DNA from: CAYLOP01 sp964385305
Lineage (GTDB): Bacteria > Chloroflexota > Anaerolineae > Anaerolineales > E44-bin32
NCBI GenBank assembly: GCA_964385305.1
Contig: CAYLOP010000185.1
Coordinates: 1 to 5,469 of the forward strand
Length of the DNA stretch: 5,469 nucleotides
Direction: 5' to 3'
This document shows positions 1 through 5,469 of the stretch, piece after piece; the stretch's first letter is position 1; every line of letters starts with the position of its first letter. The notes under the pieces were generated by a model. The model saw only the letters and a list, made by a program, of their open reading frames with translations, was not told the DNA's origin and did not search any database. Made by a program: the position numbers and the translations under genes.

Positions 1-549
1 GCTGGCGAGTTTAAAGAGTGTGACCTGCAAGGGAATATTCAGCGGATATCCCAACCCATAGGCGCCCCACTCCTCCCCGGCGAAGATGGAGCCTTCCAAC
101 GCGATGCCATATCCCTTCACGCTCCAAATCGCGAGCGCATCCCAATGAGAATAGGAGCGCCCGACAGCGATGGCAGCTGCGATAAGAAAAAGGACTCCAA
201 GTATTCCGAGGGACATTTTTCCGGAAAGGGATTCCCCGGTTTCGCTATGCTTGCGATGCAGCTTAGGCTTTTTTTCTTCACCATGCCCGGTCAGACGGCG
301 CCGTAAGAAGATGATGCCAAGTAGTAAGATAACTCCGGATGCAAGGACGGCGGAGAAGATAGAAATCCGAACACCAAGCCATGAGAGCACGAATAACCCC
401 CATGCAAGGATTCCGCTTCCAAGCGGATAGGCGACGCTCACAAACTCGATGCGTGTGGCCGCGGGGACCAACAGCATCGCAAGGAGAAATCCCAGCAGGG
501 ATAGCCAAAAGATTACAAGCAAATCAAGCAGCAAAGCTTGGATAAAAAT
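1..549 (-). CDS. GT-C/PMT-like multi-pass membrane protein, N-terminal part (runs off left edge)
   Basis: Probable membrane glycosyltransferase of the GT-C (PMT/GT39-like) type, expected to use polyprenyl-linked sugars on the outer face. The frame is open for 183 codons with no stop down to base 1. Counting from the ATT: hydrophobic segments at about 5-29, 40-60 and 65-82; a charged, Lys/His/Glu-rich cytoplasmic loop at 83-111; another segment at 112-129; then a loop starting SYSHWDALAIWSVKGYG (132-148), with EEWGAYGLGYPLN at 159-171, before the next segment. An aspartate in the first large outer loop is typical of GT-C enzymes; D137 is a candidate, but this is family-style recognition. Start: the frame is closed above by TAA at 562-564. 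The only codon well placed for the AAGGAG site is ATT at 549; TTG at 534 or 522 or ATG at 477 are alternatives, the last removing the first membrane segment. Specific activity unknown; PMT-type or other GT-C class cannot be decided from the N-terminal third. Confidence 0.7.
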   Translation of the reverse strand, partial: MFIQALLLDLLVIFWLSLLGFLLAMLLVPAATRIEFVSVAYPLGSGILAWGLFVLSWLGVRISIFSAVLASGVILLLGIIFLRRRLTGHGEEKKPKLHRKHSETGESLSGKMSLGILGVLFLIAAAIAVGRSYSHWDALAIWSVKGYGIALEGSIFAGEEWGAYGLGYPLNIPLQVTLFKLAS

Positions 550-554
550 TCGAC

Positions 555-1103
555 CTACTCCTTATCAACGCTTGGGATGTATATCCCGCTTTTCTTATTT
601 AGAGGTATGTACAGCTTGTCGCCTATTTCGACGCCTTCTCCTACTGGACCGCCGATGACATACTTCGTATTCCCCTTGACATAGCCTAGACAAACTTCAA
701 GAGGATCACTGCAATTATCCACTTCACGGGGGTAAAAGTAGTACTGCATGAGCGCGATGGACGTGAACGGCCCACGCTGCCCCCGATAGGGCAAAACCAC
801 GGTAACACCACGATCAGATGGAACGATCTCACGTATAAAACGAATATATTCCGCTGCTTCTGATCCCAGTTGAAGCTGCGCGCTGCGTTCGATCGCCGCT
901 TCTCCCCAGACCGAGCTGATCTTTCGAATTTCGGGAAGGATATACTCCTTGCCAAGGTAAATACACTGAATGACAAGGACGATTAGAATCAGGGCGCTTC
1001 GCCAATCTGTCTGCTGCGCCTTCTGCAGCCAATTCTTTTGGCCAGGTGCCCCATCATGATCGTTATCAACGTGGGACATCGTCTCCATTCCATCATGATC
1101 CAT
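555..1103 (-). CDS. Small single-TM protein of unknown function, before the GT-C-like gene
   Basis: I do not recognise a named family. From the ATG at 1103 the product has 182 residues: a polar, Asp/His-rich N-terminus, one membrane segment (SALILIVLVIQCIYLG), then about 130 residues probably outside the membrane. That part starts amphipathic (EYIRFIREIVPSD), continues with VTVVLPYRGQRGPFT, and holds the notable MQYYFYPREVDNC plus a second cysteine seven residues on, a possible disulfide. The end is rich in beta-prone, lysine-containing sequence. The start is unsettled. Alternatives are TTG at 1160 (8 bp after the WecA-like stop, poor site), TTG at 1127 (GAGAGG seven nt upstream, the best ribosome site), ATG at 1088 and ATG at 1079. 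All keep the membrane segment. Its stop overlaps the ribosome site of the next gene, so the two are probably translated together. A role as accessory subunit of that membrane glycosyltransferase is inference only. Confidence 0.75.
   Translation of the reverse strand: MDHDGMETMSHVDNDHDGAPGQKNWLQKAQQTDWRSALILIVLVIQCIYLGKEYILPEIRKISSVWGEAAIERSAQLQLGSEAAEYIRFIREIVPSDRGVTVVLPYRGQRGPFTSIALMQYYFYPREVDNCSDPLEVCLGYVKGNTKYVIGGPVGEGVEIGDKLYIPLNKKSGIYIPSVDKE
558..563 (-). promoter_or_regulatory. Strong ribosome binding site of the GT-C-like gene
   Basis: AAGGAG on the minus strand, overlapping the last codons of the small one-TM gene, whose TAG is at 555-557. In the frame of the next gene, TAA at 562-564 closes the reading frame just above it. 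Eight nt after the site the in-frame codon is ATT (547-549). The first TTG is 23 nt away (532-534) and the first ATG 80 nt away (475-477). The site is strong, yet no standard start stands at the normal distance. Confidence 0.6.
1051..1100. repeat. Short in-frame direct repeat coding for DHDG
   Basis: CCATCATGATC occurs at 1051-1061 and again at 1090-1100, exactly 39 bp apart. On the coding (minus) strand both copies read Asp-His-Asp-Gly in the same frame, 13 codons apart, in the N-terminal polar tail of the small one-TM protein. Similarity does not extend clearly beyond the 11 bases, so it is a minor tail repeat, not a mobile-element trace. Confidence 0.6.
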
Positions 1104-1168
1104 TACTGGGCGTCGTGTTCCCCCCAAGCGACCGCCTCTCGGAGAAGCGAATTTCGGCAACGCCTTGT

Positions 1169-2206
1169 TTATTGTGAGCGTTTGAAGTGATTACTGAAAG
1201 ATATGCGTTCAAGAACGATCATTATTACGAAACCAACAAGAAAAATAATACCGAAGATGAGATTAGCTCCTAGGACGCTGGCATCAAGCGCAATAAAGGC
1301 CACCAAACCAAGCATGACTGCGACCAACTGCATGGCGATCACCGAGCGAGTCGAGTCAAGTCCGAGCGCCACCAAGCGATGGTAAGTGTGATCCTGATAG
1401 GCCTGGAAGATCGGCTCGCGTCGGCGCAGACGCGAAATAACCACCAGGCTGGTGTCAAAAATGGGCACGCCCATGACTAATATCGGCGTAAACCACGACA
1501 CCCCTTGCGGTAAGCCCGCTTGACCCGGGACATAGGCGATGCCGATCGCGGCGAGCACAAATCCCAGGAGTTGTGACCCCGAATCACCCAGGAACATTCG
1601 TGCCGGAAAGACATTGAAATAAAAAGCGCCCGCAGCCGCACCTAACACGGCAGCCGAAAGTTCCGCCAAAACAGGCTGGGAAGCATCGATCGTGACGAGC
1701 ATGAAAAAGGCCGCAGCGATCCCACCCAATCCGAGTGCCAAGCCGTCCATGCTGTCCACGAGGTTAAAAGCGTTCGTCAGACCGACAATCCAAATCAGTG
1801 TGATAAGGATATCGAGCCAGTCAATGCGTGTGATGTGTACCTGCACATCGAAGAGCGTGAGAATTCCGGCGGCGAGCAATTGCCCGGCCAACTTCTGATA
1901 GGGAGCGAGCCCAAAACGGTCATCGAGCACCCCCCACATCAATACCACACTCCCTCCGACGAGGATCCCGATAACCTCACGATTGATCCTCGGCTGCAGC
2001 ACGAGGTAGGCGATGAGGATCGCGACGCCTAATACCAGACCCCCCACAGATGGAATGGGGATTGCATGCTGCTTATGTGGCGCCGAACCAGGGACATCCA
2101 CCAGGCCGAGTTTGCTTGCCAGACGCATAGCCAGGGGTGAGAGGAGCAGCGATCCAACGGCTGTGAGCAGGAGGATCGGGAAAAGATCAGCTAATCGGGT
2201 AACCAC
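1169..2206 (-). CDS. WecA/TagO-type undecaprenyl-phosphate sugar-1-phosphate transferase
   Basis: Integral membrane enzyme of the PNPT (MraY/WecA/TagO) superfamily. It transfers a sugar-1-phosphate, often GlcNAc-1-P, from a UDP-sugar to undecaprenyl phosphate, the first membrane step of lipid-linked glycan synthesis. Length is 345 residues, normal for the family, with about ten hydrophobic segments. Motifs in order: PHKQHAIPIPSVGGL (43-57), the substrate loop of the H..P.P..GG type; the acidic pair D95-D96 in LDDRFGL; NAFNLVDSMDGLA (145-157) with D151 and D154; FLGDSGS (205-211) with D208; D251 in PIFDTSLVVISRL; and the cytoplasmic histidine loop DHTYHRL (272-278), matching the HxHH-type loop that marks the WecA branch. 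The start is GTG with a weak GAG site 8 nt before it; an in-frame TAA at 2255-2257 rules out a long extension. WecA and TagO cannot be told apart, so no symbol is given. It likely has its own promoter. Confidence 0.93.
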   Translation of the reverse strand: MVTRLADLFPILLLTAVGSLLLSPLAMRLASKLGLVDVPGSAPHKQHAIPIPSVGGLVLGVAILIAYLVLQPRINREVIGILVGGSVVLMWGVLDDRFGLAPYQKLAGQLLAAGILTLFDVQVHITRIDWLDILITLIWIVGLTNAFNLVDSMDGLALGLGGIAAAFFMLVTIDASQPVLAELSAAVLGAAAGAFYFNVFPARMFLGDSGSQLLGFVLAAIGIAYVPGQAGLPQGVSWFTPILVMGVPIFDTSLVVISRLRRREPIFQAYQDHTYHRLVALGLDSTRSVIAMQLVAVMLGLVAFIALDASVLGANLIFGIIFLVGFVIMIVLERISFSNHFKRSQ

Positions 2207-2307
2207 GCTTGTTACGCTCGCAGGTTCATCGCAAACAACACGAGGAAACGGCTCTTATACGCCTTCCTACATGGCGCCCATTGTAGCACAGTCAACCCGC
2301 CCCAACC
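2207..2307 (-). other. 101-bp intergenic leader between ligase/polymerase and WecA-like genes
   Basis: This is the longest stretch here with no coding function. It carries the extended -10 element and, downstream of it, an imperfect hairpin at 2244-2267 on the minus strand (GGAA/TTCC plus GGC/GCC arms, a two-base bulge and an eight-base loop). No run of T follows, so it does not look like an intrinsic terminator. The ribosome site for the GTG is weak: GAGCG with 8 nt spacing. A five-codon ATG-to-TAA frame at 2212-2229 lacks a ribosome site and is probably chance. Confidence 0.5.
2280..2290 (-). promoter_or_regulatory. Possible extended -10 promoter before the WecA-like gene
   Basis: The minus strand reads TGTGCTACAATGG across this site, an extended -10 form (TGn plus TACAAT, hexamer at 2280-2285). 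No good -35 is found 15-18 bp upstream; the options there are AGGTTG, GGTTGG and GTTGGG. A TTGACT (2290-2295) lies only four bases from the hexamer, too close to be its -35. The predicted start near 2273 gives a leader of about 67 nt to the GTG. Confidence 0.4.
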
Positions 2308-3816
2308 TCATGTCGCCGCCCGCTTGTTACGCCACGCGGTTGCCGTCACCAACCCAAAGATGATCCACATTTGAGGCAGTGCGTAACTATCCAGGCTGAA
2401 CCCCTCCACAAGCTGAACGACGATTCCCATCAACCCCGCAAATCCGATCATCTTACCCAGCCGGTTGCCGTGCAGGAAAAGATCGTATGCCATGCATCCC
2501 ATGAGAAGGATCCATACGAGGAAAGCTGAGGTGCCAACAATACCGGTCTCTGCAAGTATACGAAGCCAGAGATTCTTAGGATTGGGGAAACCAGGATAGG
2601 TTGAATCAAGCACCTTGCGAATTTCGGTGAGGCGGTATGCAAATGGGGGAATCGTCGACGTGAAAAGGAAGCCGGTGTTTCCAGGCCCGACGCCAAAGAT
2701 GGGATAGCGTTCGAAGGCGCCATAGCCCGTTGACCAATAGACGATACGCTCTGCGAAGGCGAGCCGGTTTGCTACCTCATAACCCACCTCATCCGGGTGT
2801 AGAGCCTGAATCTCACTCATCTGTGCTGGCAGGCGGAAAAGGTTCCTGAAACGACGGTCCACGGTTGTGAGGCCGCGAACGGCGGCAAACGCGAAAGCTA
2901 GAAGCACGCAGATCCCTGCGAATGTAACAGCTGGTGGCATGAGTCTTCTAGCCAATACCCGCCCTCTCGCATCCGGTCGCTCTCCCCTCCTCGCGATCCG
3001 TTTCCCAAGTTGCCAGCAACCGATCAAATATAGAAGACCAACGACAACGCCTAGACTGAAAAAACTGATCCGTGACTTTGTCATATACAACACAGCCAAA
3101 GACCACAACGCCAGGAGCAATTCCACAGAGAGAAACTTCTTGATCGATGGAAAGACGGAGATTCTCCGAAAAACACTACTCACCATGAAGGGCAGGTATA
3201 GCAGCACCAGTTGATTGCCCAGCCAGGAGGGCTCATACGCCAGCCCTTCCACCCTGTTTTCGAGCATATCCCGAATCGAGAATAGGCGGTGGATCTCGTT
3301 GAGGCTGTCGGGCACCTCGCGGATGCCATCGAACACGATCCAGATCTGGACGGTGGACCACGCCAACGCCAGGAACGCCCCGAGGTAGATCGCCTTCAAG
3401 CTTTGCCGGACTTCCCTCTCATTGGATGGAAGAATGCTCGCACACAGATAGAAAGCAAGACCAAAGGCGAGTGTCGCCAGCGCGCGGATCTCGCGCGAAA
3501 GCACGCTTTGACCTTTATACGGGAGAAGCGGCAAGTTAAGCGCCAGGACCCCGGAAAGTAAAGCAAGCAAGCCAAAAGCAAGCAGGGGCCAAAATGCCGC
3601 CGGCAATTTCCCGCCAGATAAAAGATGCGGGAGCAGCCAGGCGAAGCACAGCGCAGCCAGTGGAATCAGCGCCATAGGGCTCACAGGGGTGTTACTGAAG
3701 AAGCGCGCGACTACCGGATAACTGGTTGCCGGCAGTGTTACCAGGAGAATAAGCCATGTCAACCAGATGAATTGACGGTAGCGACGATGCCCCAGGACGG
3801 CCTGGATTTGATTCAT
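2308..3816 (-). CDS. O-antigen ligase / Wzy-type polymerase family membrane protein
   Basis: Multi-pass inner-membrane protein of the Wzy_C (O-antigen ligase/polymerase) family, which joins polyprenyl-linked glycan units or transfers the chain to an acceptor on the outer face. From the ATG it has 502 residues, normal for the family. Residues below count from the upstream GTG at 3828. Hydrophobic segments fill 20-165; a loop at 166-200 leads to the EGLAYEPSW motif (194-202), the characteristic EPS element. The large extracytoplasmic loop at about 319-425 holds RIVYWSTG, the YPIFGVGPGNTGF motif (375-387) and NPKNLWLRILAETGIVG (416-432). Hydrophobic segments follow at 433-448, 458-474 and 484-498. 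Start: the ATG at 3816 has AGGGTG nine nt upstream. The GTG at 3828 would add four residues but has no properly spaced ribosome site, and an in-frame TGA lies just above it. The neighbouring Wzz-like gene favours a polymerase role, but ligase and polymerase cannot be separated by sequence alone. Confidence 0.88.
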   Translation of the reverse strand: MNQIQAVLGHRRYRQFIWLTWLILLVTLPATSYPVVARFFSNTPVSPMALIPLAALCFAWLLPHLLSGGKLPAAFWPLLAFGLLALLSGVLALNLPLLPYKGQSVLSREIRALATLAFGLAFYLCASILPSNEREVRQSLKAIYLGAFLALAWSTVQIWIVFDGIREVPDSLNEIHRLFSIRDMLENRVEGLAYEPSWLGNQLVLLYLPFMVSSVFRRISVFPSIKKFLSVELLLALWSLAVLYMTKSRISFFSLGVVVGLLYLIGCWQLGKRIARRGERPDARGRVLARRLMPPAVTFAGICVLLAFAFAAVRGLTTVDRRFRNLFRLPAQMSEIQALHPDEVGYEVANRLAFAERIVYWSTGYGAFERYPIFGVGPGNTGFLFTSTIPPFAYRLTEIRKVLDSTYPGFPNPKNLWLRILAETGIVGTSAFLVWILLMGCMAYDLFLHGNRLGKMIGFAGLMGIVVQLVEGFSLDSYALPQMWIIFGLVTATAWRNKRAAT

Positions 3817-3861
3817 GCGTTCCCACACCCTATTGGATTCAGATCAGATCGCAGGATGACC

Positions 3862-3889
3862 ATTGTAGAATTGGTATTCAGCGCCTGAA
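3862..3889 (-). promoter_or_regulatory. Possible internal promoter before the O-antigen ligase/polymerase gene
   Basis: A TACAAT hexamer (3862-3867 on the minus strand, followed by GG) sits in the gap after the Wzz-like gene. A weak -35 candidate, TTCAGG (3884-3889), lies 16 bp upstream and overlaps the end of that gene. The -35 matches TTGACA at only three positions. Transcription would begin near 3855, leaving a short leader. The same CTACAATGG string occurs in the next large gap. Suggestive only. Confidence 0.35.
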
Positions 3890-4651
3890 GAAGATCGCGT
3901 ATGCCAATCCGAGCAGTAATCCAGCGAAACTCATCGACAGGATAAGGCTTCCCCGCCCCCAAACCACCGGGGTCGAGGGTGTCTCTGCATCTTGGAGGAG
4001 TGTGAAGGAAAATGCCGGCAGGATCCCCTTGCTCTCGGAGACCTCGTTCGCCAACGACTTAATCATCCCATCAGGATCCGCCAAGCCGCTTGTGGAATCA
4101 CACTCCCACGCTACGATTTCGGGATGATCCGGTGCAGGTTCTAAGCTGCATCCCATGTTGAAGAATTCAGCCTGCAATTCGCTCGCTCTCCAAGCATGCT
4201 CCAGCGCGCGCTCAAGCTCAAGCATGGCGCTCTCCGCCCATGCACTCGCGAGGGCGGCGGCTTCACCAGGTTGTGCGGAAAGTGCGATCAGCTCCCACGT
4301 TGTGCCCTTATCCCCGAGGCGAAGGTTGCCCCGCAACGTATCGAGATTCTGCGACGCGATTGAATCCCTATAGGCTTCTTTGATGGAGGTATAGATCCCC
4401 TCGAGCGTCGAATCAGCATGTAAGAGCGCCCGGACGCGATCGTAGGCGTCCCGGTAGGCATTCTCATCAAGAGGAAAGGTTCGGCCATAGTCGATGCTGA
4501 TCCCAAGAACAGCCTTTGCCTCATATAATGGTTGCCTAAGGGTAGAGATACCCCACCCCACCAGCCCGCCTGCAACAAAGAATAGGATGAGGACCCACCA
4601 GCTTTGGACGATCTTTCGAAAGATCAAGCCGGGTTCAATATCTTTGTTCAT
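3878..4651 (-). CDS. Short Wzz-like chain-length determinant / polysaccharide co-polymerase
   Basis: Membrane protein of 257 residues with the Wzz/PCP layout: a short cytoplasmic N-terminus, a first membrane segment at about residues 18-36, an extracytoplasmic region of about 195 residues, and a second membrane segment at about 235-254 ending in FFRR. The PLYEAKAVLGI sequence straight after the first segment (41-51) and the proline-rich TPSTPVVWG stretch before the second are family hallmarks. Such proteins set the modal length of Wzy-made polymers; the adjacent Wzy/ligase-type gene fits this. No cytoplasmic BY-kinase domain or Walker motif follows the second segment, so it is not a fused Wzc. 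It is shorter than typical enterobacterial Wzz (about 320 or more residues), with less room for coiled coil. C168 and C184 are the only cysteines and could form a disulfide outside the membrane (inference). The ATG start is supported by GGAGAG. The exact PCP subclass is uncertain. Confidence 0.85.
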   Translation of the reverse strand: MNKDIEPGLIFRKIVQSWWVLILFFVAGGLVGWGISTLRQPLYEAKAVLGISIDYGRTFPLDENAYRDAYDRVRALLHADSTLEGIYTSIKEAYRDSIASQNLDTLRGNLRLGDKGTTWELIALSAQPGEAAALASAWAESAMLELERALEHAWRASELQAEFFNMGCSLEPAPDHPEIVAWECDSTSGLADPDGMIKSLANEVSESKGILPAFSFTLLQDAETPSTPVVWGRGSLILSMSFAGLLLGLAYAIFFRR

Positions 4652-4660
4652 AGATGGATT

Positions 4661-4666
4661 CTCTCC
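4661..4666 (-). promoter_or_regulatory. Ribosome binding site of the Wzz-like gene
   Basis: GGAGAG on the minus strand, 9 nt before the ATG at 4651. It is the clearest conventional Shine-Dalgarno in the window, lies in the 28-bp gap after the glycosyltransferase stop, and fixes the start of the Wzz-like gene. Confidence 0.75.
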
Positions 4667-4679
4667 ATTCGCAAGGAGC

Positions 4680-5469
4680 TCAATTCTCCGCTGCTTCTTT
4701 CCCCTCAGCTACGTCCCGCAGCAAGCGATGATATTGCCCTGTCAACATGCTGCGCTCGAAGTTTTGCTCGACATACGCCCGCCCGTGTTCGCCGGCGATC
4801 ACGAGTTTATCCGGTTCGTGCTGACACGCAAGGATTTCATCCACCAAGGCTTGTGGATCTTCAGGGGGAACCCAACAACCGCAATGTACTTCGCACACGA
4901 TTCTTGCGATCTCCGAATCCTCTGGGACGGCCGCCAGCATCGCGCGCTGGCTCGCCATAATGGTGTACGCCTTGCTGGGGACGCTCAGCAAGCCCATGTC
5001 GCTGCGCAGCGTCACAAGGGAAAGATCTGCACTTCCATAAACCTCAGCGATTCTTTCTTTGGGCTGTGTGGTAGCGAAGCGCACATTCTCCAAGGCTAAC
5101 GCCTCACACCTTACGACAAGATCGGCCTTCGCGCTGCCTTCGCCCACAATCAAGAATATGATCTCCTGATGATGCTTCAAGATATTCGCCGCCTCGATCA
5201 CGGTTTCCAGGGCAGCTGCGTAACCTAAATTACCGGCGAAGAGAACGATGAATTTGTCCTCTAAACCAAGCTCCACTCGAAAGGAATTTATCTTTTCGAT
5301 AGGACGAATTGCCGTTAAATCAACCCAATTCGAGATGACCCGGACCACCTCTTCTGGCACACCTTTCTCGAGCAGGTTGCGTTTCATTCCGTCGGAGACG
5401 ACTGTAACCCGTGTGGCTCTTCTGTAGATAAAACGTTCGAGCGCATGGAAGGCTGCAATGACGCCCCTG
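4680..5469 (-). CDS. GT4-type glycosyltransferase, C-terminal part (start outside window)
   Basis: Cytoplasmic or membrane-associated sugar transferase of the GT4 (GT-B fold) type, likely adding a sugar from a nucleotide-sugar donor to a polyprenyl-linked polysaccharide intermediate. The frame is open to the right edge; 262 codons are visible, ending in TGA. The codons before the first visible ATG (5385-5387) read as a good family match, including ERFIYRRATRVTVVSDG, so that ATG is internal. In order: the interdomain part with GVPEEVVRVISNWVD; the start of the second Rossmann domain, FIVLFAGNLGYAAALETVIEAA; the donor-site strand FLIVGEGSAK; then the VPSKAYTIMAS segment and SEIARIV before a GCWVPPEDPQAL turn. 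This pattern resembles WbuB/WcaI-like enzymes, which carry a PSK motif in the donor region. The usual GRP after the PSK helix is replaced by SQRAM. Roughly the N-terminal acceptor domain (about 130-150 residues by family length) is missing off the edge. Sugar specificity cannot be read. First gene of the visible run, 28 bp before the Wzz-like gene. Confidence 0.9.
   Translation of the reverse strand, partial: RGVIAAFHALERFIYRRATRVTVVSDGMKRNLLEKGVPEEVVRVISNWVDLTAIRPIEKINSFRVELGLEDKFIVLFAGNLGYAAALETVIEAANILKHHQEIIFLIVGEGSAKADLVVRCEALALENVRFATTQPKERIAEVYGSADLSLVTLRSDMGLLSVPSKAYTIMASQRAMLAAVPEDSEIARIVCEVHCGCWVPPEDPQALVDEILACQHEPDKLVIAGEHGRAYVEQNFERSMLTGQYHRLLRDVAEGKEAAEN

Noticed and set aside
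278..508. 76-codon minus-strand open frame in the left part
   Set aside because: It overlaps in another frame the longer GT-C-like reading, which has regular membrane segments and no stop over 183 codons.
2212..2229. Five-codon leader peptide before the WecA-like gene
   Set aside because: No ribosome site precedes it, its codons show no run of one amino acid, and a frame this short is expected by chance.
2244..2267. Hairpin in the 2207-2307 gap as a terminator
   Set aside because: The stem is short and bulged, with no T-run after it on the minus strand. It lies downstream of the promoter candidate, inside the leader.
2290..2295. TTGACT as a -35 box for the nearby TACAAT
   Set aside because: Only 4 bp separate the two hexamers, and no good -10 hexamer lies 16-18 bp downstream of TTGACT.
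2013..2363. Plus-strand frame spanning the 2207-2307 gap
   Set aside because: Mostly antisense to the WecA-like gene, low-complexity Thr/Arg/Pro composition, and no ribosome site or family likeness.
4494..5099. 201-codon plus-strand open frame
   Set aside because: It runs antisense to the glycosyltransferase and the Wzz-like gene, both with clear family motifs. Its translation shows no recognisable domain.
1..5469. CRISPR array, tRNA, rRNA, insertion sequence or attachment site
   Set aside because: No regularly spaced repeats, no cloverleaf-like or rRNA-like sequence, no transposase-like frame and no terminal inverted repeats were seen on reading both strands.

Overview
The window is a compact, one-directional stretch of a surface-polysaccharide (exopolysaccharide or O-antigen-like) biosynthesis locus. 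All six genes I can support lie on the minus strand, so transcription runs from high to low coordinates. GC content looks moderate. The style of the proteins (a short Wzz-like protein without kinase, a WecA/TagO-type transferase, and a GT-C-like membrane protein preceded by a small one-TM protein) reminds me of Chloroflexota/Anaerolineae genomes. That is a recollection of family style, not a sequence match, and the organism assignment is only moderately secure.

Order along transcription: (1) the C-terminal 262 codons of a GT4-type glycosyltransferase, whose start lies outside the right edge; (2) a short Wzz-like chain-length/co-polymerase protein with two membrane segments; (3) a multi-pass O-antigen ligase/polymerase (Wzy_C type); (4) a WecA/TagO/MraY-type polyprenyl-phosphate sugar-1-phosphate transferase; (5) a small one-TM protein of unknown function with a conserved-looking extracytoplasmic domain; (6) the N-terminal part of a multi-pass GT-C/PMT-like membrane protein that runs off the left edge.

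The gaps are 28, about 60, 101, about 65 and 5 bp. The two largest inter-gene gaps with no coding in them (3817-3877 and 2207-2307) each hold a TACAATGG promoter-like -10 element, so the cluster may be transcribed from internal promoters as well as by read-through. No RNA gene, mobile element, CRISPR array or convincing terminator was seen, and no gene-free stretch exceeds 300 bases.

Working model (inference): the WecA-like enzyme loads the first sugar phosphate on undecaprenyl phosphate, GT4 enzymes extend it in the cytoplasm, and the Wzy/ligase-type protein with the Wzz-like partner polymerises or transfers the product outside. The GT-C-like protein and its small neighbour may use polyprenyl-linked sugars on the outer face. 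No Wzx flippase, kinase or export porin is visible here; they would have to lie outside. Nothing in the window amounts to a new defence or mobile system. The most unusual local points are the apparent lack of a normal start codon at the ribosome-binding site of the leftmost gene and the uncharacterised small protein just before it.
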